Shown here one piece after another: positions 46,236-57,947 of a DNA stretch of 64,000 nt. Where the stretch lies: assembly GCA_003952965.2 (NCBI GenBank), contig CM025855.1, positions 35,211,370-35,275,369 of the forward strand, given 5' to 3'. Both the position numbers and the translations under genes were made by a program. The first letter of the stretch is position 1. Each line of letters begins with the position of its first letter. This DNA is from Morella rubra (taxonomy: Eukaryota; Streptophyta; Magnoliopsida; Fagales; Myricaceae). The notes beneath the pieces are model-generated. The model did no database searches. It saw nothing but the letters and a program-made list of their open reading frames with translations, and had not been told where the DNA came from.

Positions 46236-46785
46236 TGTAACAGTACTCTAGAGAAATATAAATTGTAATAATGGAAATATTATGGATGGAAATTCACTGA
46301 AATTCAAACTGAATTCATAAAAAATGATAAAAGCCAAATTTAAGGTTTAGCCAACCTTTATAGAAATTAAGAGAAGAAGATAGAAAGGTATTGAGTAGTG
46401 TTTTTCGATATCCCCTTTTTAGAGTAACCGCCACATTTAATACAGGATGCCAAATTCTAAAAAACTTCCTAGCCAAATTCTAAAAAACTTCCTAGCGGAA
46501 GCCACAAAACGGTCCTGTCACATGTTGGTGTCCTGCATTGTCGTGTATTTCAGCCCATTATTGTCTTCCTTCATTAATCTTAGCTCATACTTAGCTCATA
46601 CACATCTTTTATGCAAAACCCACACTTAAGCCATATTCACCCTTATGACTCCATATGTCCCCCAACTGTCAACTGAGATTAGATACTCACACCAACATGC
46701 CACTTTCCTTTTGTCTTTATCTTCTATCTTCTAACTCCCTCATGTCACTTCTAACCCTAATCCTTCTTATTCTGGCCATGTGACA
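46236..46785 (-). repeat. Gypsy-2 3' LTR
   Basis: On the minus strand it begins tgtcacatggccagaataag and ends ctctagagtactgttaca. Its last ~180 bp match 57948-58130. Confidence 0.88.
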
Positions 46786-46829
46786 ATGTCTCCCCCATTT
46801 AAAGCACCTTGCCCACAAGATGTGGGAAT

Positions 46830-46975
46830 TGATGCCGTAAAGATTCTAATTTTTTTTCACGTCACATCTTCAATCTCCTGATCAATCCATTGCACTAGAA
46901 CCTCGGTGGCAGGGATATTACCGACTCAGCACACCCTTTGCTCCAAAAGGACTTGTGGTTCTGGTTTAATTCCTT
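46830..46975 (-). pseudogene. Gypsy-2 C-terminal chromodomain-like region
   Basis: The minus strand reads QRVCxVGNIPATEVLVQWID with one break, matching the same region of Gypsy-1 at 44990. Similarity stops near 46975, where the Pack-MULE flank begins. Confidence 0.7.
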
Positions 46976-47014
46976 ATATAATGTTATGAGTTAATTAAAT
47001 ATTCTTTATGCATA

Positions 47015-48335
47015 ATGATAAAATTAAGGGAAATTGAACCTACCAATCCTTGGGGTTAAATTCGTTCCACAGAGGTCCCTAGGCTCTGTCTTCTTTTTTT
47101 TTAAAGGCCTTTCGTCAACTAAGGCCGAGCTCGTGACGGAAAACAACGACGTGGCATTTTAATCCAAGTCACCGTCCCTTCAGATTGCAACATGTGTCAA
47201 AATGCAAGATCAGCACGCCAAAAGACATCACAACCTACCATGTCTGCGAGCTCTTATTTCCCCCTACCACGTCTGCCATCTCTTTTTTTCCTCTGCCCCC
47301 TCACATAACAAACGAACTACCGCCGAACACATAACAACCTAAATTCCCAAATTTCTTCTCGGCAACCTACGACGAACCCTAACCTGATGTAAGAATCTGA
47401 ACAAACACCCAGACTTTATCTTCAAGGACAAAATAGTGGCCGAGCTTGGTTGTGGGAATGGTTGGATATCCATCGCCATTGCGGAGAAGTGGTTGCCCGC
47501 TAAGGTTTCTTCTTTTTTTGATATCCTTCGTATACATCATCTTCGTATCTACAAGTACCACTCCATTGGCTTGTGTAAGTGGTGATTCTTTTTTATAAAC
47601 AACCTTTTGCAGATGTGTGGGCTTGATATCAATCCCAGAGCAATTAAGGTCTCTTGGATAAACTTGTACTTGAATGCATTAGATGAGAAAAGCCAGCCAT
47701 TTTTTATGGAGAGAACAAAACTTTGTTGAATAGGGTTGAGTTTCATGAATCCGATCTACTCTCTTACTGTAGAGATCATAACATTCAGCTTGAACGGATT
47801 GTTGGATGCATACCTCAAGTATTGCATTTGAGGCAATAACATTTTAGACTGATGATGTCTTCTACCTAATATCATTGCCTTATTAGAGTTCTTCTTGCAG
47901 ATTCTTCTACGACGAACCCTAATGCCAAGTTTGAAAATGGAAACGAAGGTGGACCGTGGAATCTAAGAAATTTCAAAATTTAGGGTTCGTCGTCACCGAG
48001 AAGAAATTTGGGAATTAAAAGGTGGGTTTACGTTCGACTGTTAGTTTGTTATGCTAGGGGGGCAGAGGAAAATAAGTGCGCCCAGAGACATGGCAGGTTG
48101 TGATGTCTTCTGGCGTGCTAATCTTGCAATTTGACACGTGTCGCAATCTGAAGGAACGGTGACCTAAATTAAAATGCCATGTCGTTGTTTTCCATCACGG
48201 AATTGGGCCTCAGTTGATAGAAGGCCTTAAAAAAATTAAAAAAAAAAAAAAGACAGAGCCTAGGGACCTCTGCATAACAAATTCAAGCCCAAGGACCAAT
48301 TTGGAAAAAGTTCAAACCCCAGGGACTGGAAGGTA
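47015..48335. mobile_element. Pack-MULE with long terminal inverted repeats
   Basis: Two arms of about 330 bp, roughly 47030-47382 and 47979-48325, are inverted copies. Both carry ggtccctaggctctgtctt, aaaacaacgac-tggcatttt, gacatcacaacct-ccatgtc and cgacgaaccctaa. Between them is a fragment of an ordinary plant gene with its intron. Long TIRs plus captured gene sequence define Pack-MULEs. The outer ends are degenerate, so the borders are approximate and the 9-bp target duplication was not found. It lies inside Gypsy-2. Confidence 0.88.
47397..47827 (+). pseudogene. captured methionine S-methyltransferase fragment
   Basis: Exon-like 47397-47504 encodes LNKHPDFIFKDKIV and the SAM-binding loop AELGCGNGWISIAIAEKWLP. 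A 108-bp GT-AG intron (47505-47612) follows, then CGLDINPRAIKVSWINLYLN, RVEFHESDLLSYC and QLERIVGCIPQVL to about 47824. This is the N-terminal methyltransferase domain of plant methionine S-methyltransferase (MMT), which makes S-methylmethionine. One base is missing near 47703, shifting the frame. Neither end of the parent protein is present, so it is not functional. Because the intron is kept, capture was from genomic DNA and not from a processed mRNA. Confidence 0.9.
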
Positions 48336-48359
48336 CAAAAAGCCTACCAGTAATTACTA

Positions 48360-49370
48360 TCTGTACCTGCACAAGACATGACACAGTTTACTGGACACAT
48401 GGCAGAACAAGAGAACTTCTAGAAGATGTCAATTGTCCAAGAGCAAGAGAAGAGCCAGCCTGATCATAGAAGATTCCTTATAACCAAATTTAGCATCTTT
48501 TGCCTCTCTCCTCTAACCGATTTTGGCATCTTTTTAACCAAATTTGGTATCTTTTTTTTTCTTTCTCCTTTAACCGCATTTAATAACCGAGTCGAAAGGC
48601 TCCCCCGCCTACTTTCCCTCTCTCGGCCCATCGTCTTTTGGTTTGGTTATTCTCTCTCTCTCTTTTTATTTTTTTATTTTTGGCTCTCTTTCACTCTATT
48701 TTCTTTTTGGTTTATCTCTTCGTCCATTGTTGTTACCTCCAAGCTTTCTTTAATTTCATTTTTAGCTTTTAGAGTAGTTTTCTTTATACTTTATGAATCT
48801 AGTGTCTTGGATCTCAATTCCTTGAAACTAGAATCAAGTTCTTGCCCTTAAATTTTCCGTAGTTCCATTTCAATAAGTTTAGTTTCTTGTTTTTAACTTA
48901 AAGCTTGGGTTGTAATGATAAAATATTACTTAATCCAAGAATCTTATGAAATTTTATTCATTTCTAGTCATTTACATTCCACCTTTACTTTCCACTCTTT
49001 AATTTCCATAATTTACTTTCTGCTCTTTATTTTCCGTCATTAACTTTCCACTCTTTAATTTCTGTCATTTACTTTCCACTATTTACTTATAGTCATTTAC
49101 TTTAAATGTTTGTTCATTGGTTGTGCTTTAATTTTGTTTCAAACTTTCAAATCCAAAAATATGAATCTGAACTATATTTAGTAACTTTTATCTTTCATTT
49201 TTACACTCATTGCACATATCACTTTTTCATTTTCTCTTTATTACTATTTCTCCTTATTTCTTCGTAAGTTTGAAATTAGTCCATTTTTTCTAAGGAGACG
49301 ATCTGGCTTTTGGGCTAATTATTACACGACATAATTCTGACATTGGGATAGCCTTTGTGCTAAAGACACC
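48360..49370 (+). mobile_element. LTR-like block of another retrotransposon
   Basis: About 1 kb starting near tgtacctgcacaag and ending near ggagacgatctggc, gggctaattattacacgaca and cattgggatagcctttgtgc. From memory of such families, this ending resembles LTRs of the plant Tat/Athila gypsy group. Several diverged copies of a ~30-bp unit (tttactttccactctttaat) occur at 48980-49110. It replaces about 800 bp of Gypsy-2 integrase C-terminal sequence. No matching second LTR or clean target duplication was seen. A 141-residue open frame at 48426 is not considered a gene. Confidence 0.5.
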
Positions 49371-49389
49371 CACTAAGAACTTTATACGT

Positions 49390-50358
49390 AATGAAAGTCA
49401 TAGCCACCTTAGATGGTGTGATAGAAGAATAAAATGAGCACACTTAGATAACAATCTACTACCACATAAATGACAAAATAATTTTGTGGTATGGGCAAGA
49501 CGTCTATAAAGTCTATTGTAATATGACTCCAAGTACAATCTGGAATAGGCAAGTGTTGAAGTAAACCCTCAAGAGCAATGTTTTTATGTTTTGCTTGCTG
49601 AATGTTTCACTCTTTGATATACTTCCTAACAACTCCCTAATTGAGTCATTCTAATAGTTTAATCTAAGATCATCAAAACCAAGCAGTTGTGGAAAAAGAA
49701 ATGGCTGATAGGGTTGGGTCAATAGCGCTTTGTTCCTTTCTGGACAATGCTTATGTCACTTTGTTCTCTCTTCCCCTTTTATACTTTACTTTAAAAACAT
49801 GCCTTAGCAGTTTAGTCAACCACTTCTGTTGGAAGGGTGTCTCTATCTTCTGTTCAAGAAGATACTTCAAACTTTGTTGGCCTCTTCTTACAACAAAGAT
49901 TTTCCCAGTTAAATAGGGTCACCATTTTTGTACTGCTGAAACCACCTGTCGGTAGCTCTTTTTCATAGGTTGACAATTGACATGGTTGTTATCTTCCCCT
50001 TAAGAGCCTGTCTAAAGTAAGCAAGGAGTCTTCCGCTACGCATCAGAACTGCCCTAAAACCCCACAAGCATTGTATTCCAAGATAAAAGGGTTAGAAAAA
50101 TCTGGTAAAGCTAGATCTAGAGGTTGAATGACTGTAGTTTCAAGATCCTGGAAGGCCTCAGTAGCTGAAGGAGACCACTAGAATGCATTTTTCTTAAGTA
50201 AGGCAGCCAATAGGGCTGCAATCAACTTATAGCCTTTTATTTTCTATAGCACTCAGTCAACCCCAAAAATATTCTAAGGAATTTTAAAGTAGTGGGGAGG
50301 AACCAGTCTAGCATTGATTGGATCGTATAAGGGTTTGCTTTCACTCCCTTGTCAAAAA
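49390..50358 (-). pseudogene. Gypsy-2 RNase H and integrase remnant
   Basis: From 50358 downward the minus strand reads DKGVKANPYTIQSMLDW (RT-RNase H linker). RNase H pieces follow near 50220-50050, and then integrase core ITIDFIDVLPIPQNYFVIY and LSKCAHFILLSH near 49520-49400. This matches Gypsy-1 at 42865-44010. Many stops are present. Confidence 0.85.
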
Positions 50359-50740
50359 CTTTTTTTTTTTTTTTATAAGCAAGCCAATTTTATTAGAAAA
50401 AGTGATAGTAGTTTAAGAGACTATACCAAAATTACTTAGTCCAAACAAGCAACAAAACTAAGAAAATCATAAAAATTAATAAAAAGGCAGCCTAACACCG
50501 CATCATCCAACAGAAAAGAGTAAGTAACAAAAGACCCTGCAACTTAGCCAAGGACAAAGAACAGTCTTCAAAACATCCATTGTTATGCTCCCTCCAAAGG
50601 CACCACCAAACACAAGAGGGAATCATTCTCCAAATAGCCTTAACGAAAGAGTTGGAAAGATTCCTCTCCTAACTCCACAGCACATTCACCACCTTCCCAG
50701 GCATAACCCAATGAAAATTCACAATACTAAGAATATGATT

Positions 50741-51463
50741 CTAAAGTCCACGCACCACGGGACAAGGAATAAGCACATGGTCAACCGATTCTCCGTCACA
50801 ACGACAAAGATAGCACCAATCAGCAAGGTACACTCCCTTTCTATGAAGATTATTGGTAGTAAGAATTCTCTCATGCATAGCCTCCCACACAAAGAAGGAG
50901 ACCCTTAAAAGGCATTTCAAGCTCGACACCCCTCTCAATGGAAAAGACAAATTAGTCCTACCCTCAAGGAGAGTATACATAGACTTCACCAAAAAGACCT
51001 TATCCTTAGAGCCCACCCAAGACAACTTGTATTTTGCTCCTCTCCTAAGATTCGTCCCATACAAAATGGAGAAGAACGAAAAAAAAACCTCCAACTCCCA
51101 TTCATTCACCGATCTATGAAAAGGAACACTCCACACTACATGACCAACATTCCCCACCAAACATTCCACCACCGTAGCCTCCATGCAGTGAGCCAAAGTA
51201 TAAACATCAAAAACTCAATAGACAAAGGTTTATAGCCACAAAAAAAAAATCATGCCAAAAACTAACCCTTCCTCCGTTGCCCACCAAAAATCTGATATGC
51301 TTACTAAAGTCACCCCAACCTTTGCCAATGAATCTCCAAAGACTAACACCGTAAGCCTATCTCTCTCACACCCATATTTTGCAACAATGACCACCCTCCA
51401 AAGCCTATCTCTCCAATAAGCAAAACGCCAAAGCCACTGACTCAAAAGAGCCATGTTGAACAC
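50741..51463 (-). pseudogene. LINE-2 zf-RVT region
   Basis: Minus-strand FNMALLSQWLWRFAYW near 51460, then SFFVWEAMHERILTTNNLHR and CYLCRCDGESVDHVLIPCPV near 50810-50750 give the Cys/His zinc-binding block, as in LINE-1. Confidence 0.88.
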
Positions 51464-51493
51464 AATAATACTTTTGACCCCAAACCCTCCATT

Positions 51494-52732
51494 CTAAAAT
51501 GGAGAGCGTACCATATCCCACTTCACAGGGTGAAATTTGTGCACATTCCCATCACAACCCCAAAGAAAGTCCCTCTCGATCTTCTCCAACCTCTTTGCCA
51601 CCGCAACTGGGATAGGAAACAAAGATAGAAAATAAGTCGGGAGGCACGAAAGTGTAAATTTGATGAGAGTAAGCCTTCTCCCCTTAGAAAGATACATATG
51701 CTTCCATCCGGCAACGTCCTTTCTATCCGTTCAAAAATCTCATCCCAAATATGGACGCACTTAAAACTGGCACTCAAAGGAAGCAAAAGATAATTCATAC
51801 GCAAGGAGGACACGTTGCAGCCCAAGACACATGCTAGCTCCTAATCATTATTGATGCAACCAATGGGGATAACCTTGGACTTAGACAAATTAATTCAAAG
51901 ACCAGAGACCGCCTCAAAGCACAAGAGAAGGCATCTAAGACCTCAAAAGTGGCTCACCTCTACCTCACACAACACCAAGGTGTCATCTGCAAAAAGCAAG
52001 TGAGATACTCACCCCCGGTCGGAACCACCTCCTACCTTAAAACCCTCTATACCACTATGCTCCACCACCGTCCCCATCATGCAGCTAAACGCTTCCATGA
52101 CAATTACGAACAAGAGGAAAAAAAGGGGATCTCCTTATCAAAACCACGGGAGCTACTAAAAAAACCTTTCAAGCAGCCATTAACAATCGCCAAAAACTTC
52201 ACCATCGATACATAGAAAAAGATCCACCAACACCATTTTTCACCAAAATCACACCTACAGAGAATGTACAGAAGGAAATTCCAATTCACATGATCGTAGG
52301 CCTTATGAACTTCCAACTTACATAACATTCTAGGCACTCCCAACCTCAACCTAGAGTCAACACACTCATAGGCGATAAGCAGAAAATCATAATCTGTCTA
52401 CCCCTAACAAGAGCATTCTGTGAAGATGAAATAATCATTCCCAATAGAAACATCAGCCTATTAGCCAACACCTTGGCTAAGATCTTATAAACACCTCCCA
52501 CAAGGCTAATGGGGCGAAAATCCTTAAGATCAACCTCACCCGACTTCTTAGGGATGAGAACAATAAAAGAAAAGTTCAAACTCCGAACAAATTTCTCATC
52601 CCTGGAAAACTCGTTAAACATCAACAAAACATCACCCTTAACAATCTCCCAACAAGTTTGAAAAAATGCTAGGGAAAAGCCATCAGGACCCAAAGCCTTG
52701 TCTCTGTTGAGACTATGCACCATCCCAGTCAC
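51494..52732 (-). pseudogene. LINE-2 reverse transcriptase
   Basis: Blocks in order: [59 protein letters not shown], then [12 protein letters not shown] with FADD at about 51993-51982, and the block before [15 protein letters not shown]. Shifts break it near 52350, 52100 and 51830. Confidence 0.92.
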
Positions 52733-53083
52733 CTCCTCCTTAACAAAAGGCCTTTCAATCCACTACGCCTCATCCCCTGAGATACTATCAAACTCTAACT
52801 CATCCAAAGAGAGGCGCCAATCAAAGGGCTCTAAATATAAGGAGTAGTAGTCCACAATCTTCTCAGAAATCCCCACAGGATCCTCTAGCACCAAGCTAGA
52901 GATTGAATTCGCTTTCTTATTAGAATTTGCCACACTATGAAGAATTTTGTGCAACGATCTCCCTCCTTAAGCCAAAGAGCCCTAGACTTCTGTCTCCAAC
53001 TAACTTCCTCCAAATCAATTATATTGTTCAGCTCCCTCGAAACCTCCAACTTCCTTTCCTTCCCATCTCATCAAGGTTGCCTT

Positions 53084-53991
53084 CTAATTCAAACCATCCA
53101 GAGACGCGAGCACAATCAATAAAGCCGACTTCCGAATGCTTAAGTCCCCAAAGACTTCCAGATTCCACACTTTGAAATCCTTCTTTAGCGCCTTTAACTT
53201 TAAGAATAGCACATAGCTAGGAGACCCCCTAAAATCATAGCCCTGCCACCACTCTTTAACCTTATCCACAAACCCATCTACTTTGAGCCACATGTTCTCA
53301 AAACGAAAAGGCTTCTACCACTTAGCAACAAAATAAGGAAATGATCCAAAAACAAAAGAGGTAGCTGCCTCTAGATAAGCTCCGGATACGACTCCCAACA
53401 AGGACTAACAAGAAAACGGTCAATCCTAGACCACAAATGAGTAGATCTACCATTGGATCACGTGAACAACCCATCAGCTAACACAAGATCCACAAGCTCA
53501 AGCTCGGATAAGAAATCCAAGAACTCCATCATAGGACTCCTATTACTCCCACCACCTGACCGCTTTCTAGAAAAATGAGTCACATTAAAGTCACCCTCAA
53601 TACACCAAGGGAGATTCCACCAACTATGAATCCCCGCCAACTCATAACACAAAAGCCTCCTACTAATATTGTCGTTGGGACCATAAACTTCCAAAAAGAT
53701 CCACTGAACCACGTCATCGATATTCTTGAAAATCATCGAAATAGAAAACACCCCAACACTCGACTTAACCAACTTCATACTGCAAGAATCCCAAAGACAC
53801 AAAATACCTCCAGACGCTCCCTCAACCTCCAAGCAACACCACTTCACATGAGGACCACCCCACAAACTTCTCACCAAGGCACAAGACACCACTGCTACCT
53901 TTGTCTCCTGAAGACAAACCAAATCTATCTTCCACCCTCTTAACAAATTACCCACACTTTTACATTTTTCACTATCATTCAATACCCTCAC
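53084..53991 (-). pseudogene. LINE-2 endonuclease
   Basis: The open frame from 53991 reads [32 protein letters not shown] and DLVLADGLFT, the APE endonuclease motifs. The first Gly of the usual GGDFN is Glu here. The C-terminal half continues in other frames toward [16 protein letters not shown] near 53293. Confidence 0.9.
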
Positions 53992-54134
53992 ATTTCAGCT
54001 AATGATTCTAGGCTTCATAGAGAATTTACAAGCACCCCCCCCCCCACCTTCCTGCTCCTCTTAGAACTAAAGGCACTCACATCATAATTAACTGAATACT
54101 CCAAAGATTTTAATTCCCTGAGCAACTTACCACC

Positions 54135-55700
54135 TTATTTGCCCGAAGACCCACTACAAAGATCCCTCTCCTTCTTTAAAGCAGCAAAGAGCTTCAATAA
54201 ATTATTTTCATGACCATCGCACAAAACCCCCACCAGATGTCTAAAGAACGAGACTATTTTTAGCACCCAATTTGATGGTGCGCCCAACCCCACACCCTCC
54301 ACACTATCTGTCGTCAAATAAAGAATCATCAACGGCTCAGTAGTCACCTCATTAATCCCACCCTCAAAATTAACCAACTCCCCTCCTAACGATGAACCCA
54401 TAGCCGAGCTCCCTTCCAAAAACACAGCATTCATATTAAAGAGACACAGTAGCTGAGAAGACTCCACAACAAAGATAGGAGGAGGACATAAAGCGGAAGC
54501 CTACTACGTGCCCTCCACAGGAAAGACAAGCCCCACTTCCGAAAAAATACCCTCTGCAAACCCCTCATCCGACCCACACGCATGCAACAGTGACACCCCG
54601 CAGGGATCCTCCACCTCGATCAAGCGTAGGTCGTCGCGCATAGAATCACCCCCGAAAAGCACACCATGCTGGCAGACCATAGAAGAGGCAGAGGAGTCAC
54701 ACGCAACATACCCCAACAAGATCGGCGACACTCCAGCCGAACCCATAGCCGAGTCGACCACGCTAGGGCTCTCAGAAACAACCCTCCTCCTTGCCGGCGT
54801 CAACTCTCCTTGAGTAACCCAAGTCACCCTTAGCAAGCATCTACCCGACAACCCCCAGCCCAGGCGAAAAGGATCCAAAGCAGCCCCCACAACACTCTGG
54901 GATGATAAGCTGGCTCGCCCAAAAGGGAATGCGACCCGTAGCCCATCCCGTGATGACCCACCCCCATCTAAAGATACTGGGTTGAGCCCAACCCAATCTG
55001 CACTTTCGGAGAGAGAACAACATGCATGGCTTCAACTATGGGTTGTTAGGCCGCTAACTTGAAATCGCAAACCAAGCAGCTCAAGGATTTCCTAGGCTCT
55101 AGATCCATTTTTTTATTTTATTTTTGGTCAGCCCAATAAGGCAATCTAGCTCAGCCTTAAATCTCATTAAATGCTCCCACAACTCACCATCTGCCTCAGC
55201 TGTCATAGCAGGCAACCCAGATAAATAATTATTTTTGGAAAACGCATGACCCTTTACAAAATTTGCATGCGACACCTTTGGGACTCCAACCATCATTTGC
55301 TTTTTCATGATGTCAGCGTCAACATAAAGATTACGTGACTCCCTCTCTCCCACCACCTTTTTCTCCGGCGGGTCAGACAGCACCATCTGGGCAAAGGAAA
55401 CTCCCTACCTGATCGCAGAATCAACAAGCCCCACTTTCTTACGCCTAAGCTCACTATGAACTGAAATTGGCTCCTTACAAGTCTAAACAAACAACTGTCA
55501 TCCTTCTCTTGATCTCCCCTTAGGGATCATCACAGCCCCACGCCGACGTCTTTCCCACAACTCTACTAGGACTACATAACTGCTGCTCTTATTCAAGCAT
55601 CTCTAAGCTAAAAACGCATGAGAAGATTCGTTGAATTTTTTTCAAAAGATCTCTGACGTCCTTTGCCTCCACAAGTTTTTCAAACAAGTTCGCCAACCAA
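54135..55700 (-). pseudogene. LINE-2 ORF1 remnant
   Basis: Several open segments on the minus strand precede the endonuclease with no strong domain. One holds LPAMTAEADGELWEHLMRFK near 55190. Position and composition match LINE-1 ORF1. Confidence 0.6.
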
Positions 55701-55983
55701 ACCACCTCATATCTGCCAAAACGAATCTAACTCTGGGACTTTTTGCTCCACTCCATTAGTGTAACAATGCCAAACGAGCTAACCGAAAACTAAAATGTCT
55801 TCACCTCAATCACTAGACTACAAACAAATGCCATTGACACCACACAGAAAAAATTAATCATGTCAACAGCTAAGAACAAGAATAGTTAACGATGACGAGA
55901 AAAAAGGGTCGGAAACAACGCAAGAGAAAGAAGGGTCGAGAGAGAGAACAGAGCGTTATGGGATGCCTAGTTTAAGGTTGAAC

Positions 55984-57947
55984 CATCAAAGAAAACCAGT
56001 CGAAACTTTTTTAAAAGGGATCTAAAAACCTCATTCATGATACTTTGAAAAGTAGACAAGGCACTAGTCAAGCCATAAGGCATGACTAAGAACTCATAAT
56101 CACCCATGTGAGTCCTTAAAGCTGTCTCAGGAATTCCTCTGGTTTGACTCGAATCTGATGTTTTCCAGACCTTAAATCTAGCTTTGAAAAGAATTTGCTC
56201 CATGGTGCTCATCCAACATTTCATCTAATAGGAAGTTTATCTTTAATAGTTTCCTTGTTTAGAGCTTTGTAATCTACACAGATTCTCCACATACCATCTG
56301 CCTTCAATATCAGTAAAACAAGGGATGAAAAGGGACTTTAACTCAACCCGATAACCTCTGTTTTCAACAATTCCCTAACAATTTTCTTCTTATGAAAGAA
56401 AGGGTATCGATAGGTCCTTACTGAGATAAAGAATGTCCCCTCTTTCAATACTATAGCATGATCATGGGACTTAACAGATTGTAGCCTAGTCGATTCCTTA
56501 AACACATCAGAGTGTTGCTACAACAAAACCTCCACATTTGGAAGTAACTTGGTAGTGTCCAGCTCTAAGGGTTTCATAAGCTGCATGAGAATTCCTTTCT
56601 TGCTTGCCCTATTGATTCAATTATCTCTCCCTCCTCCATAAGTGGTATGGGATTCATCCCTTGTAGCCGCACTTTCCTCCCTTGCAAACTAAACTCCAAA
56701 GTCAACTCAGAAAAATTCCACAGGATTTGCCCCAAAGTCCTCAACCAAAAAATTCCCAAAACCATATCACAACTAGCAAAGGTCAACACATAAGTATTAG
56801 TCAAAAAATTATTTCCTTGTATATAAACCCTTAAACCTTCTGCCCTCCTACTCTTCTACGTACTCTCATGGTCTTAGGATTTGGAGATCCTGTGATAGCA
56901 TGTAAGGATATTTTCGAGTCTTTCTCCTCGATCTCCTAATTCTTTCCTTCTTCTATTTATGCATCCTCCCCTACCTTGGTCACACTTGGATCCCCTAGTT
57001 GCAAACCCCCCACTAGAAATAACTTTGGGCTTTTACAAATGTACTTATAAGTCCACTTCTCATCACAATTATAGCAAAGTCCTTTTTCTCTTCTCTCTCT
57101 CATATAGTTAGGTGTAAGTTTTTGGATTGAAAAGCTTTTTCTGGGTTGTTAGTGGCTAAATGTGGGGTTGGATGTATTGTTTGGCTGTATGAAGATAGAG
57201 TGGGAAGTAATCCCCTGGTAGTTCTTCGATTAAGTAGTACATGTTTCTAATGAATTTCAGCTAAGTCATATGTTGTGATTAGATTTAAAGGGTTAAACAT
57301 TCTCACAGGGAGGCGGATCTCATCTATGAGTTCACTCAAGAAACAACTCAGCTTGTAGTTCTCAGCTAACCCCCGCTACCTATTTGACAAATGCCTCAAA
57401 CTGACCCTTGTAATCCTCCACACTAGAAGTCTGTTTCAAGCTAGTTAACATCTCCATAGGATCATCGTAAGAACTAGGCCTAAATCTGGTCAAGAGGGCC
57501 TTGACAAACCCTTCCTAACTATGCAAAGTTCCAGAGTCCTTTAGATCTTGGAACCATATTAACGCATGCCCCATTATGTAGTATGATGCCAGTAAGATAC
57601 AGTGAGTGAGAGGTGTTTGGTGGAAATTGAAAAATTGAGTAGTTTTATTCCACCATCTATTCAGATCTATCCCATCAAACTTCGGAAATTCCAACTTAAC
57701 TGACTTGAATTGCAGTCCCCCTGGTTCTCCACTTCCCTTCTGTGGAGGATCCTGCTTGTTGACGACTGACACCTCACCAAGATTACTCTCCTTGGCCTGA
57801 ATCAAGATGTGCATATTCATAGTAAGGGTAGCTACTTTCTATGCTAGCTCATTCAATAACTGGTGTTGATCTTCTTGTTCTTTCTTCAGCAAGTTGACTA
57901 TAGTGGATTCCTTCAACCATGATAGAATTGTTGGCTTTGATACCAAA
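55984..57947 (-). pseudogene. Gypsy-2 gag, protease and N-terminal RT
   Basis: On the minus strand, the gag at 57820-57515 holds LEFPKFDGIDLNRWWNKTTQ and ILLASYYIMGHALIWFQDL. A knuckle start GLCYNCDEKW lies near 57085. Protease-linked CDMVLGIFWLRTLGQILWNF follows near 56780, and [22 protein letters not shown] with LVFFDG at 56080-55985. The RT stops exactly where the LINE begins. Stops separate all of these. Confidence 0.88.

Larger units (their letters stand above)
50360..55983 (-). mobile_element. full-length LINE (LINE-2) inserted in Gypsy-2
   Basis: The poly(A) tail is poly-T at 50360-50374. The coding order is the same as LINE-1 and the length nearly equal (5.62 kb). Gypsy-2 RT lies on one side and the RT-RNase H linker on the other. 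Compared with Gypsy-1, the host lacks the piece equivalent to about 42712-42862, and no target duplication exists. Frames are broken in ORF1 and ORF2. It is a relative, not a recent copy, of LINE-1. Confidence 0.93.

Noticed and set aside
48426-48851. 141-residue open frame
   Set aside because: Phe/Leu/Ser-rich translation of CT-rich LTR-like DNA with no domain.
48980-49110. Array of ~30-bp repeats considered as a CRISPR-like or satellite array
   Set aside because: Units are imperfect, contiguous and have no unique spacers, and the host is a plant nucleus. It is LTR-internal repetition.
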